Translations under genes and position numbers: made by a program
NCBI GenBank assembly: GCA_947650285.1
Contig: CANTFL010000389.1
Span: 558,001 to 622,000, forward strand
Direction of reading: 5' to 3'
DNA from: Hyaloperonospora brassicae
Lineage: Eukaryota > Oomycota > Peronosporomycetes > Peronosporales > Peronosporaceae
DNA: 64,000 nucleotides
In this document: positions 1 through 11,903 of the stretch, in pieces
Position numbering within the stretch: the first letter of the stretch is position 1
Layout of the letters: each line of letters begins with the position of its first letter
The notes under the pieces: generated by a model
Database searches by the model: none
Seen by the model: only the letters and a program-made list of their open reading frames with translations
Told to the model about the DNA's origin: nothing

Positions 1-934
1 CAGATTCTTTCTCCCGGTAGCAAAGTACACCTTCTGTCGTTTCGGTCTGGTCGTAATCCGCAGGAAGGTCGACATCACTGCAGAGAGCATTGACTTCGTG
101 CAGCTTGACCTCTAGCGCCCGTTGCAACTGTTGTTTCTCGTCGGCAGCTCGTATCTCTTGCTGCGCTAGTTGGTCCGTCAATTCGACAACAGCAGCGTGA
201 CTGGCTTGCAGCTCCTGTTCCCTATCGTGCAATTTTTGTCGCAGCAACTGCTCCGTTTCAACAGCTTGTTCACTTTTGCTTGCATCCAAGTCCCTCGTCT
301 TGCAAGCCGATCTCTCTTGCTTTACTTTTTCTGCGAGTACACGCGATGCCTTCAATTCGAGCCTCAGCTGATTGCTCACAAATTGCACTGCGTCGTCTGT
401 CAGCTTCCCTGCCAAAAACGCCCGTGATCCCAGCACCTCGACCAGCTTCACAAGCGCTTTTTCAGCCTCTCGCTTCTGCCGCAACAACTGCATCACCGGT
501 TGACTCCACTTGCTCACCAAAGGTTGCGTTCCGGACGCTTCGTCCTCTGCTGCTATCAACGCGGTCCAGATCTCAGCCAATTGGTCGTCCACAAGGTCCA
601 TCATCTGCCCGTTCGTTGCAAGCAGCTGCATGAACTCGGTCCAGCTCTTCTCGTTCTTGTTCCTTGAAAGTGGCAGCTGGTTCCCTACCGACTTGAAAGC
701 CGGCAGAGGTTTCGTATGCAACTCACCAATAGGTCCAATCGTTGTTCGACGAGGTGGTGGCGAGTTCGTGAGCAACGGGAGGACCACATCCTTCTTGTCA
801 GTGTCTCCGTTGGTCTGCTGCATCAAACGAGCCTCAACAATGTGCTTTTTTGGCAGCGAGGCGCACTTTAATTCACGAGTGTTTGATTTCGAGCCGACCA
901 CAGACTGCACAGCATCGACCGGTGGGCTCGTCAT
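1..934 (-). CDS. Coiled-coil protein, N-terminal part (partial)
   Basis: One minus-strand frame stays open from 1228 down to base 1 with no stop. The first ATG in it is at 934-932, giving 311 residues before the window edge. Residues 1-90 are polar and proline-containing (SPPPRRTT near 58), as in a disordered head. Residues 92-170 look helical (KSWTEFMQLL near 96). From about 190 to 285 the composition is that of a long coiled coil: Glu, Gln, Lys, Leu and Ala with heptad-like leucines, for example EQLLRQKLHDREQELQ near 228. There is no signal peptide or membrane segment. Such proteins are often cytoskeletal or scaffolding, but I do not recognise the family. The start is supported by loss of coding character upstream and by the absence of another in-frame ATG before the upstream TGA at 1231-1229. 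An upstream spliced exon cannot be excluded. Confidence 0.8.
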   Translation of the reverse strand, partial: MTSPPVDAVQSVVGSKSNTRELKCASLPKKHIVEARLMQQTNGDTDKKDVVLPLLTNSPPPRRTTIGPIGELHTKPLPAFKSVGNQLPLSRNKNEKSWTEFMQLLATNGQMMDLVDDQLAEIWTALIAAEDEASGTQPLVSKWSQPVMQLLRQKREAEKALVKLVEVLGSRAFLAGKLTDDAVQFVSNQLRLELKASRVLAEKVKQERSACKTRDLDASKSEQAVETEQLLRQKLHDREQELQASHAAVVELTDQLAQQEIRAADEKQQLQRALEVKLHEVNALCSDVDLPADYDQTETTEGVLCYREKES

Positions 935-942
935 GTAGCCAT
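931..942 (-). promoter_or_regulatory. Three-codon upstream ORF overlapping the start of the coiled-coil gene
   Basis: On the minus strand, ATG GCT ACA TGA occupies 942-931. The TGA shares two bases with the ATG at 934-932 (ATGA overlap). The upstream ATG has the better context (A at -3, G at +4) than the gene's own ATG. If both lie on the mRNA, this could lower translation or act by termination-reinitiation. The arrangement is visible; any function is inference. Confidence 0.35.
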
Positions 943-3900
943 CTTGCGGTCCCACTGTTGAGCAGCACGCGGCCGTTTTTTGCACCCGTCGCCCACTCGT
1001 TTGACTCTGATACGCCTGCAACAAAACCCTTCCCCTTGCAATTAAGTGGTCGTACACACGGCCGTCGCGGTCGGCGCGCCCCCAGCCTGCTTCTGATTCT
1101 GAGTCGGTTCGACTCAGACGAAAAGTGCTTTTGGACCGCCGTCGTCGCGAGCGCTCTGGGCACCAGACACCACGGGCCGTGCAGACACTGTAGGCGGTTG
1201 CAAGATAGCCGCAGTTGACACGGAGGAGTCAGGAGACTGTGCTGCTTGTTGCGGGAAGGAGGCCATGGATCGCTCCATCGCGAACTGGCAGGCGGACTCA
1301 GATGACTATGGGCTTGCGAACGACCTAAAATGCGACAATTTCGGTTGTATAAAATCATGTTTTTTTACCATAAGCAAAGCTCTTGTGAAACATTAGACTG
1401 TAGGATGGAAACGCCCGGTAGGAGGCCGATCCGGTGGCTTCAGTGTGTGCTCTTGTAGTTGTTACTATAGTCGCTCTAAAACATGTTTCACAGGCGTGAC
1501 TGATTGTCAGATTCGGTGCAGATAGGCTTGTACAACAATGTGTCAGCATTGGATTTAGTGACGAGTGTAGAACTTTTCCATTGCTTTCAGGTTTGGTCCT
1601 CCGGCACTTCGTGCTATCCTTCATGACTGCTACACATGCTATGTGAAAGTCGTGGATTGCGCGAGGGATCGATTATTCATACCTTCGAGCAGCACGTCCT
1701 CCTTAGCGTCAAGCAGATCGTGCTCCGATATATAAGGTACAGCTTCAGCAAGTGCGCTAGTACGATTGTTCACCGGACAAGCATATTGTTTGATCTACGC
1801 TAAGACAGACGAGTGTTGTTACGAGGATTCACAAGGATCCGATCTCATCAAGAAAAAGTAAGAAGGTGGTAACGCATTTAAAGTTAAAGAGCAATCGTGA
1901 AATGTTGGTATCAGCAATATCCTCGTTCATGTGTGGTTTTGCTCATGTACCGTTTTATAGCGTCTACTCTGGCGCATGAGGAACAACAGTGGACCTGAAA
2001 CAGCCGGTACCGAGTCGCGAGGGGTGACACAGATGTAGAGGAGGTAGTAGTCGCTACTGTGCTCGGCTCTCTAAGGCAGGGTTTTACGGATTGCTTGAAA
2101 AAATCCTATTATCTAAACGGTTTTGCTCATGGAAGCAGTGCCGGGTTGTTATCTGTGTGGAACCTTGGACCGTCCATTGCTTACGACAAAACGTGCGCTT
2201 TGGTCGCGACGTATTCCCTTTCGCTCCATTGCAGTCGACGACATCAGTTATGGACTCCACGTGAATCCCGTTTATGACCTTCGACGGAGGTAAACAACAA
2301 CACCCAGCAATTTGCTATCCTCCTTGTGCATTGGCATGGTCGGCATTATCGTCTTCTTCAGCTATCCCTCTACCGAAAGCGACGCTATTCACACAGAATG
2401 TCGTTGTTTCTCTTGCAACAGCCTCAAAGCGTAGTTTGTAAATATGACAGATCTGATGTGCAAGTCGCATTTGTATCGTTAACGGTATGGTAGTGTCGTG
2501 AGTGGGCCCCCGGCCCGGGCCTAAGTCTATGTGAGCCTCACGTCGTAAGTTTATTCCATACTTTTACAAAGGCTGTTTTCTATTCTTCGTGGGTCTTATC
2601 GTGATATCTGATGACGCTTATGTGTCCTCCATAGCTACACGTTACAGGTGACTCATATATTGTGACGCACCGCACAACTTAACGATGTAAAAAGAGTTTC
2701 AGTAGCTTCGTCGACGTAAGTGTTTCGGTTCGTACTACGTTGTAGACCGGTCTATCACTATTTCGACGCGGATCATGGCGGTGGCGACCATTTAACTGGT
2801 CAAGAAGTATAAAAGTGCAAGCTTTAGTAACAGCTGACAAGACACAAGTATTGACTGACTCAGTGAGCTACTTGCGATATGAGATGAGTGACGATGCACC
2901 ACGAACGACAACAACATAGTATAGTTGATCGAATGTCCATCCGGTCGAGGTTGTTCGCTTAAAGCTCCCAAATCTTGTATACATTTGTTTTGGAAGGGCG
3001 GTGATCACGAGCATCGTGTTTGCCCTTAGGGTCGTGTAAAGCACGATATTCGAAGACTGCGCACAACCCTATTCAGGCATGCTTATTCGTCGGCGGTCTT
3101 TGGTTCCCTGCACGTATTACGCATGAGTTCACGGCACAACATAAAACCTACTTCTACAAACGACCAGCGTACTATGCACTGATCATAAAGTGCCGTTCCG
3201 CGACAAGACTCGATGGGCAAGTCATATACACGTCGTTCCAGATCATGTAGTACTCTGCACCGTGTAATAACTATTTCCACCATGTGTATACTGTGTTCAG
3301 ACCTCAGCCAATCAGCCACAAAAACTGTTTTACCCATCCAGTAGAAAGAATGTATCTACATATTTTTGGCTGCAATATTTGCGCACAGACAAATCAATCT
3401 ATGACTTGTTGTAGGCTCCGCGAAGGCTATGTAAAATCAACGTCTTTTGCAGCTTTCCGTGACTCATACCGTCGACCGATCGAGTCGACGCATTTTCTAT
3501 CATCTCAAGAAGAATCGTTGAAGTAGGGTCAAGGCCAAGCCACAAGAGATTATGTTCGAGTAGTGGACAATTAAAAGCCAAATGCGCAATACTGTTGCAC
3601 GTCGCACACATGTTAGCCAGTCGGAGGCGCGGGTCTAACTGCGTTGCTTCGACTGACTTTGTGAGTACATGCTCGAATTGTGGCCTTCTTCTTACAGTGA
3701 CAGCGTTATCGATCTTGACTGTTGTGTGCACTATTTTGACGTGGTCGTTTTGACAGGTGTTGCTGCATTTTGACAGCGGAAACAACGCGGACCTAAGCCT
3801 TGTGGGTCATTTAACTACAGTAAAGAGCTTAGGTCATGATGGCTGCAATCAGCGAGATGTGCGGAAACTGACTCGACGTGTGGCCCAATAAACGGGTCTT

Positions 3901-4796
3901 GTTGTAAGCAGCACGCATTCATCACGTGTAGCTTGAGGACATTTATCATGAACGGATATTAAAAATTGTGACGCGGCATCGTAAAAATATAGGTCAAATG
4001 CGCACAAAAAAAGCTTTGTAAGAAATAAAAGCTTACAAAGTAAAGCTTGCACTTTAATCTGATTAGCTGAGGGATACGAGAAATACTCCATTTTATTGCA
4101 ACTCATGGAGATGGTAGAGTTATATCAATTTTTGCTGAAAACATTAACTTTTTTATAATTGTTACAGCTTATACAGCTCTGTCAAAGCCGAGTTGCGGGA
4201 GATTTATTATCCTCTGTTGACGGCCCCAGCTTCTCGTACGATCCTTGTGCTGACGGGCTCATTTGCTGCCCTTTTGAAAGAGCGTCACAGCTGTGGCATC
4301 GTTTTCAGCACATCACATGGTGCCAGCGATCTCGTCTTATGGTCTGTATGAGATCGATATTTTTTCGTAGACTGGTCTTCCCCATTCCGGCTAGACGCGC
4401 CCGCTCTTGTTGTGCCGACCTCAAGACCTTTTCTCTGACCTCGTAGCGGCAACAACCGCATGTGCTTCGTTTGGGATCGTTTTTTTGCCTGGCGAAGTGT
4501 GCGAGTCTCGAATATTCACTGTCGACAATACCAATGTTCGATGGGACTCAATATTAACGCCACCGTACGCAGGCGGCTTAGCAGTAATGGGGCCTTTCCG
4601 CACACGTCCTTTTATTTCGATCACAACCCTTGCACGCAGCGTGTTAGTAGCTAGTGTCTGTATTGCTGCATTATACTTCAGCATTGACAGGCTCTCGCTT
4701 CTTCTCCCTTCCATTTCACAAGTCTAAATGATTCTGTGACTCGATCAATTATTATTTTACCACACGCCCCAAAGACTAGTACGACTTCACATCGAG
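943..4796. other. Intergenic stretch without a recognised gene
   Basis: Reading frames here are short and lack family motifs. Two details stand out: a GC-rich spot with the perfect palindrome GGCCCGGGCC at 2512-2521, and a possible zinc-knuckle remnant on the minus strand at 3399-3611, listed separately. No tRNA, LTR pair or other repeat was seen. Confidence 0.5.
3399..3611 (-). pseudogene. Possible zinc-knuckle (CCHC) fragment
   Basis: A 70-residue frame begins at the ATG at 3611-3609. Residues 2-15 have the spacing C-X2-C-X4-H-X4-C (CATCNSIAHLAFNC), which is the retroviral-type zinc knuckle of Gag proteins and of many transposon and RNA-binding proteins. No other Gag or protease motif follows, and the frame is open for a further 58 codons upstream without an ATG. 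It may be a remnant of a retroelement or of a spliced exon, or a chance match; one short motif is not enough to decide. Confidence 0.2.
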
Positions 4797-6043
4797 ATAC
4801 GCCTCTCGTCTTCCCTTCTCCTTATTTCTGCTGCGCTCGCTGCATGCGTCGCCAGCTCTGAGATATCGGACATCAGCCGCTTGCCTCGAATTGATTCCGA
4901 CGCCGATATTGACAACACCGTACCTGCAATCGTCTGCAGGGGCTTCCGAGACCAATAATGAAGAAGACAGGTCATCCGTCCCTTTGACAGCTATGATCAG
5001 GGCCGTGCCGAGAACGCAGAAGTCGACATTGAAGGAAATGCAAATCTTCGATACTATTTGTCGGTTTCTGAAGCAACCGGTTGTCCCCTTGATCAACGAG
5101 GGCGCTGGCCAGTCGATTGCCGAGATGTCCATCGACATGCTACGACAAAGGATGCAAATATGTTCAAGAGCTGGACGATGAAGACCATAAAGGAGGACAG
5201 TGTAACATGTCTGAGACTAGAGAAATGTCTCAAATTGAAGAACGTCGAGGAGAAGTGAAAGGCAAGGAACGAGTTCATCTAACAAGCTCAACTTTAGGCG
5301 CTCTTGGAGGAAACTGCTGCCGCCACAGCATACGTCAATGAATACGGACCTGGCTGATTTATGGGAGGGTAAGTCAATTGACGACGCGTTCTTTCTCCTG
5401 GACCTGAAAGGCAAAGGGATCCAGTTTCTCGCATACTTAGCGTATCATAGGTTGCGGGCGAACGCCAGGTTGACGAGGCCATGACAGGATTTAATCACGA
5501 TCCGCTATTCGTGGTGGCGAAAGGATTTGGAGGTGAGGTCAATGTCGCTCGTATGTTATCGACTGCCAAGCTGAGTCACCTATTCCGTCAGCAAGCGGCG
5601 ACGTCGCTGCAAAAGATTCTGGGGGTCTGTCTTGGGCGTGGAGAAACTGTCGACGACGTTCTCAACGACATGAAGCTCGCTCCAAGAGAGACCGAGGACC
5701 TATCGTATGCGGACGTGGATGTGCTGGTTACGTACATCGCCTTGTTCAACAAGGAACATTATGAGGACAAGGTACATGCGATACCGTATCTGAGCAGCAT
5801 AATCGGTGGCGAACGTTCGCTCGCGCTTCTGCTTCATCAATAAAGGCGTCGGGTTACGATATTCCGATGCATGAGACGCAGCTATTCCAGGCTTCGTGGG
5901 GTCGCAAATTGACGCCACGCATGCTACTTTTTTCGGTCTTTACGGTCCCGAGCTATGACGAGCTGTCCAGTGTGAACGCTAATGTAATAAAGTATACTGC
6001 GTCTCGAAGAAGCAAGCTTCAGGCTCTCGAAAACGCTGAATGA
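4797..6043 (+). pseudogene. Decayed RXLR/WY-type secreted effector
   Basis: The 5' end encodes a signal-peptide-like segment (RLSSSLLLISAALAACVASS), but the codon in the start position is ATA at 4797-4799. The same segment, with an intact ATG, begins the gene at 8867. That frame stops at 4956-4958. In the next frame a stretch with NNEEDR recalls the dEER motif that follows RXLR in oomycete effectors. Further pieces continue in shifted frames: about 5370-5480 (KSIDDAFFLLDLKGKG), 5481-5843 (ETVDDVLNDMKLA, then a YIALFNKE stretch), and after one more frameshift to a TGA at 6041-6043. These lines resemble the helical WY/LWY repeats of RXLR effectors, which act inside the plant host cell. Broken start, several frameshifts and a stop make this a pseudogene. 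Family assignment is from remembered motif patterns. Confidence 0.6.
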
Positions 6044-7579
6044 CTCCGTGACAGTTTGCATCTGCATTTACAAATACATTAAGTTGGATGAAAAACGTTT
6101 CGTTCATTTGCAAACATATTTGCTGACAATTCTTTTGCCATGAACAACGAGCGACGTGAGTGTTGCACCAAAGTATGACTTAACGCAGACGTATGTGTCG
6201 AACGGGGCACACAATGCGTTACTACGAGTCAAATGGGGCACTCTTGGTAGTGCGTAACTATAAGACGAGCGCCAACACGTCTGCACCGTCAACAAGGTAC
6301 AACTTTGTTGATGACCTGAGCGTCGTCCGTAATTCGATTCGGTCATAGGTCGTTCTTGGCGTCTACGGTTGTAATGTCTTGGTACCGTGCACAGAAAGTA
6401 TGGACTGTTTGCAAGGCGCGTGCTGTGCTATGCCTCGACGATAAGTATGCTTTTCCGAGACAACAGAACCGACGTGTAGGCAGCGACGCGTGTTCAAATC
6501 TAATGATGACATGTACCGCTGCCACATGCATTGAGGCTTAGTGGATTGGTACGCAGACGACTTGCATGTACTGCTTGAGCACTTGATAGCATTGGCTCTA
6601 GACACACCTGTCGATCGTATTACCAGACAGCAATCAACGTCGTCTAGAAATCAGAGTTTTTATATCTGGATGCTGCTAGGTCAAAGTGCCGTGACGATCC
6701 CTACTCCGTCTCCATTGCCGTAGCATTGAATGGTCGTCCCAGACTCCTGCAAGCCATGTTATAATAGTACTGCTTCCAGATCTCTTGCGTGCCCTCGTGC
6801 ATGCTCGTTTCTGCACCTACAATGCTCTTGCGTCTAATTGAGAGATTGTAATTACATCGTTTGCGGTTTATACGTAAGTTATGCTCATTCAAGTTACACG
6901 CGCGGGTGTCCTTTCGCCGCTTATCGCTCCATGCTGCTCGCACTGACTCATGCTCTTTTCTTAACACAAGAACGTAGGCATTAATCTGGCACGTTTAAAT
7001 GTCGCTCCTCTTGATTTAAAGGACATTGCACGTTGTACGGGTCGTCTGATACCCACGACGAGACGGCAAGATATTTATTAAGGTTCTTACGAGAGCGATT
7101 ACAACGCCGGGTGTCGAGACCAATCTGCACTCGGACTACGGTGTAATGGATTACACGCAGTAGCAACATTTACACTGCTGTAAATCTATCTGAACTGGTA
7201 TATATGCAACTGGAAGCATACAGCACTTAGCATTGTAATTGAAGTAAGCTACTTCCACAGATCCGCACAGCACGTCATGACGGTGGCGCGCCACAAGACG
7301 TAAATCACACTAGCAATCACAAGCGCATCGATGCCGACAGTCTATGACGCAGTTTCGCAGCTCAACGGCTTGTATGATACAGACTTATATTTCGAAAAAC
7401 CCAGACCATACAGCTCTCGAAAGACTGAGTCAATTATCCTTTTCATTCAAGACAAATGCAGTGCCTGCGTACGTCTGGCCGATGGACCGTTATCGCACTC
7501 TGAGTTCAAACGCCCATCAATCTTTTACGATCTACGAAACACAATTTAGAAGCTGCAGCTTTGCATTGCTGATTGCCCG
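6044..7579. other. Intergenic stretch, nothing recognised
   Basis: Only short overlapping frames on both strands with no family motif. The far end abuts the solo LTR at 7580. Confidence 0.5.
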
Positions 7580-8024
7580 TCTACCGGGGCATGCTCTTGC
7601 CAGATGATTATAAGACTTCGTGTTGATATAGCACAAGGCTGCGTATTCCGACGTCGCGTACACATGGCTTGGAGAAGCGCGAGGAAATAAACAGAGCTAG
7701 AGAAGCTCTGTTAAAGGGAAAAAGTAGAGCTGTTATTAATATACCTAAGTTTCCTAATACACCATCTTTGTCTTAATCTAACTTTATCAAACTACAATCT
7801 CATATGTGGGTTTCGTGCTTAGCACCCATTGCGCACGTCCAGCAGCGATTGGTCGTGATATTAGTTGATGTTCGTGTCCATCACCAAAAATATTACCCTC
7901 AGGGGTAAGATTTCGCCAACTTTGCCTCTTTTTGAGTAGTGTTAATTGAATATTATCTATTTCGATTATATTCATAAATTGATGCGTTTGTATCAATTTG
8001 ATGAAACGGGCTCACCCCGTTACA
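7580..8024. mobile_element. Solo LTR, copy 1 of a dispersed family
   Basis: This stretch aligns by eye with 20501-20966 and 26052-26509 over its whole length: a CGGGGCA-GCTCTTG start, a GACGTC-GTACAC-TGG block, CACCCATTG-GC-CGTC-AGC, a GGGGTAA block and a final GGCTCACCCCGTTACA. The intact family begins TGTAACGGGG and ends CCCCGTTACA, short inverted termini with TG...CA, as expected for an LTR. Here the first bases are mutated (TCTACC). The flanking 5-mers GCCCG and ATTCG are not a convincing duplication, so this is probably the oldest copy. I remember such termini from oomycete Gypsy elements, but no internal region is present to prove it. Orientation is not assignable. Confidence 0.75.
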
Positions 8025-8866
8025 ATTCGAACTTTATCGTCGACTTTTCTCCCCCTTACGACCGCCATCTTGGGCACCAAAGTGAGTAGAGATTCCGATC
8101 CTAAGAAGATTTTCTTGCAGCTCCGATGAAGAAGATGTTGTCAAGACTTTTTCAAACAATTTTTTAACACAGATGTGCATCGACTAGTTTCGACGCTTGA
8201 TTAGACGCTAGATGCGGCAGGCGGATTCAGAGGACCGCGCTTTGATATGTTCGCACGTATGAGGGTCATTTATAAGGGTTTGCAGAGCTCGGTAGATGTT
8301 GTACGGCAGACGGTGGAGAGTGTATCTTACATCAGTTTTATCGCAGCACGTTTTAATGGATGTGGTGGTGCGAAAAACCTGCTAAACCCACTGGAATGTA
8401 CTCGATAGTCGGTACTAGAGGTCCATTTTGCTCTACGATGGCCCGAGTTCAGGCAGGACCGGATCTCGTTGTGCAGTAATCATGGGGTATATCTCAGGCC
8501 GTGACAGCCATCGCAGAATCTAGCAAAGTGGTTCTTCAAGTGAACCAAAAAGAGCGCTCTCTACCGTCGTGTCTTTTCCGTCCCAGTTGTCAGTTCTATC
8601 GCCACATGCGACGAGCAGTAACCCACTGGTCTGGAAGACGACCAAAAAAGTGGGATCTTGACACGCGTGGAAGCCACACTTGTCCGTAACCGGTACGAAA
8701 TTACCTGCGCTGTGTCAAAAACTCCCGACCTCCACACTTGCAGACTGCATTGGTCAAATGGCTTTGCTGCCAAAGTCCAGCGCACGATCAGTTCGCAATT
8801 CGCTCGATTGCTGCCACTTCCTTCCAATACTACCACGACTCTCTCTCTCTTTCTCTATTGACCGAG
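8025..8866. other. Intergenic stretch upstream of the effector candidate
   Basis: No gene or repeat recognised. The last 40 bases before the ATG at 8867 are pyrimidine-rich (CTCTCTCTCTTTCTC at about 8839-8853), which would fit an oomycete 5' leader, but no clear initiator element was found. Confidence 0.4.
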
Positions 8867-9142
8867 ATGCGCCTCTCGTCTTCCATTCTTCTGATTCCTG
8901 CAGCGGTGTTGACGTGTAGCTCCATTTATATGATGCCGGATATGAAACGTTCGACAAAAGATCGGTCTGAAGTTGATACCGACAGCTCCGATCCTGTCAA
9001 GCGGCTGTTGAGGACAAAAGACGCCGCGGATGCCGAATCGAGGACGATGATGCCTTCTCTAGCAATGGGCTTGCATATTGCATACGATTTAAGTAATTCA
9101 AAAATGCTGATTCCCGAAACTTTGGAAACAGCTTTGATTTAG
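8867..9142 (+). CDS. Short RXLR-type secreted effector candidate
   Basis: The 91-residue protein starts with a typical eukaryotic signal peptide: residues 1-19, MRLSSSILLIPAAVLTCSS. R-L-L-R follows at residues 46-49, a spacing usual for the RXLR host-targeting motif of oomycete effectors, and then an acidic stretch (KDAADAESR, 52-60) where dEER would be. The C-terminal part (residues 61-91) is too short for a full WY domain and ends at TAG 9140-9142, so the gene is probably truncated. The signal-peptide region matches that of the pseudogene at 4797, so the two appear to be relatives. If expressed, the product would be secreted and might enter host cells. The RXLR call is good; whether this copy still functions is open. 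Confidence 0.55.
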   Translation: MRLSSSILLIPAAVLTCSSIYMMPDMKRSTKDRSEVDTDSSDPVKRLLRTKDAADAESRTMMPSLAMGLHIAYDLSNSKMLIPETLETALI

Positions 9143-11898
9143 TCACTCATAAGTCTTCCTTTTAGCGCTTTATCAAATTATTGATGGATACGTCCCTCAG
9201 GCACTCTTGGAACATATGCTGATCGAATTACGTCTCGTGGAGCTAAATAGCTTGTCATCAAAGGGTGCGGCTGAGACATATTTTGAGTGAGAAGGTAGCG
9301 TATATTTGGGCACTCAGACGACCCAATATATCCTGTAATCGGGCTACAAAGTTACCGCGACAACGAACACTTTATAGAATAGGTAGCACTAGTCCTTGGA
9401 CAGCAGATCACCCATGCGCAGTCTCGGGTATCAAGATGATCAGGTTCCTCTGAGTCAGTGCTGGGCCCTATAATACGTGTGGTGCAGTGTGAGAGGCCTC
9501 TAGCCAGTGGTTGACATCATTGTTGAGAAAGGCTGAAGCCTCCGTGACAACAACTTTTTCAAAGGACGCGTGCACTTGAATAGAAGCCTCTGAATCCATA
9601 TCGATGTTCGCTAGTCGATCCTCAATGTTGTTGTAAAATCAGTAATGCTGCCCCCAACAGGATACATCGATAGCTATATCTAAGGAGCATGATTCGCGAA
9701 CAAAAGCGCAGTACGCGAGGCTTTCGTGGAGGGTTTCGAGTTCGAGGCTGCGAAAGCACTAGCGCACTGCCCCCAATGACATGGAGAGTCGAGTGGCCGC
9801 TTGTATTCGCTTGTCGAAGGCCTTACACGAGCCCCCAGTATCCTGCTACATTATTAGAGATACCGGTAGAATCACGAGCTACGCTCGATACCCGCATGAC
9901 GCAAGCAGTGTTCGTCTGAATAAAAAGTTGGACAATGACGGATTCAGTTCCGCCTGACCCAGATTCTCCAGGGACCCTCCCTCCATGAAAAAAGGTAAAG
10001 CACTCCAGAGTTCCAGTCGATAGGCAGCATGTGCAACGCAGGCGTATCATCGGAGCAGAGGAGAGTATTAAATAAGGGCTGACCTTACTCTCAAAAAAGA
10101 TTTTGGTCTCCGCCCATATCAGGCTGGTCTGTTATTCCACGAAAGCGCGTAATCGCTTATTAAAAGAGCTCCGAGCCCTGGATGTGTGTACCTCCTGAGT
10201 CAAAGAAGAATCATCTATGTGGCGGAGGAGCTCGACTTAGATGAAATAGAGGGTCGTACACACGGCGAAACGCTACAGCTCGCGAGCGCCTGAGGAGACT
10301 GCAGCCTGATCCGTAATGATATACGCGCTCGGATCGAAAGATTGTTTGACAGCACCCCATGCAGAATGCAAGATACCTGGGAGGTCCGAGACGATCACCC
10401 AGACGTTCAGGTCGGCCGCCGGTTAAGCGCCGAGCCACCACAATCGGTCAATGAGATAGACCTAGTGGCGGCGTGCACTAGGTCAGGTCTATAATACATG
10501 GTTCGTCATCGCTATAACAGCCGTTGCACACCCAGGAACGGGACACGACAGATATTAGCTAGCCCAATACAGAGCGGAAAGCTATTACACTTCAGTCAAA
10601 TAAAGCGCCTGAGCGTTGGTTGGAAAGGACGCCCGAATCCACCGGATATCTCGTTAAGTAATCAATGGTGTACCTTCCTAGATCACATAAAATCCATTTT
10701 TGCGTCACGTTCATCGAAGGGGAAACGCTTTAGCAAGGCGGCTGTGTGAGATCGTCTGCTTGGATTTTATTCCGTCGCGACCGCCATCGATACCGCCCGA
10801 TCTAAATGTAGACAGTTCGTGCGTAAGCGCCATGTGCGTCAAAGTAGACAGGAGTACTATTGGCTGTAGACGCGGCTATGTCACATGAAGACATCGACGA
10901 TACGAGTTTCACTCCGCAGTCCATGCCCGTTTCATAATTAGTCAGCGATGTACCGTCGCGATGGATCACCCAGTCATAATATTGGTGCACCTTCGTCGAA
11001 TACGCGATTAATGACCAATGCATAATTGCCCGATATACGAGTGCTGTAAATTATGCAAGAGGGCGATGCAGAACGACCCGAAATGCCGCCGATTTGCCAT
11101 AGATTGAGTTGCCATGTCACAAGTGGGTAATATCAGACAATACAACACTGCACAGTTGTCCAAAACGGTACATCGCGAAGATGTTGCTTTCTTCTTTCAA
11201 AGTTAGCGCCGTTTAAGTTGTACGTTTGGTCGCGGCGATCCCTCAGCCACGACATATCCTTAAGCGTAGAGTGCACCATCCATCATAAGTCTAATATGAT
11301 CGCCCCAATGTCGCTACTTTAGCCCGCATCCCGGCCCGTAGGTTGTCATTGTCATCAATTATTTGGCATATATCAATTGTGACATTACAGTCGTTGTTAT
11401 AAATGCGATCGGGTTTTAATGTATAAGATATATCGCTACGGCAGATCCCAAAAATATTTTTTAGGCGAGCGTGTCGAGATGCTTCCGATCCCAACAATTT
11501 TGGACCCAATTAACCAGAAAGACCCGCTACATCTAGGATGCTTGTCCACTGCGCGAAAGGGCGTGATTTAAGCCGGTCTCGACTCAGCAGAGCCCCATAA
11601 AGAGTGAGTAACCAGCCATCGCGCGAAGACGCAGTGACAGCCCACTGACCGATTGCTGTCGCAGTCACAGTCATCAATATCATTTGAATGCATGGTATTG
11701 CTCATCCACCTTGCTGGATCGGTGGTGTAGCCATCTAGAAAGGAACACATGGTCGGGGTCTCTTGCAATCACGTACAGCCCATCCAAAGTCTAAAAATTA
11801 AGCTGTGCAACCGTGTAACCACGGACGGAGGTGGACAACGGTGCCGTGCTAAGAAGCTTATTGTAGGCACCACAACGGACATGGAGATCCGAGTGCGT
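9143..11898. other. Intergenic stretch, nothing recognised
   Basis: No family motif, repeat or long frame on either strand. It ends at the TGTCC target duplication of copia element A. Confidence 0.5.
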
Positions 11899-11903
11899 TG
11901 TCC

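Noticed and set aside
873..1358. 161-codon minus-strand frame across the start of the coiled-coil gene
   Set aside because: It overlaps the real coiled-coil frame in another phase, begins without a clear signal and has an unstructured, Arg/Ser/Cys-rich product typical of a shadow frame.
4421..4714. Overlapping frames of about 100 codons on both strands just before the effector pseudogene
   Set aside because: No motif, no relation to the effector reading line, and both strands equally open.
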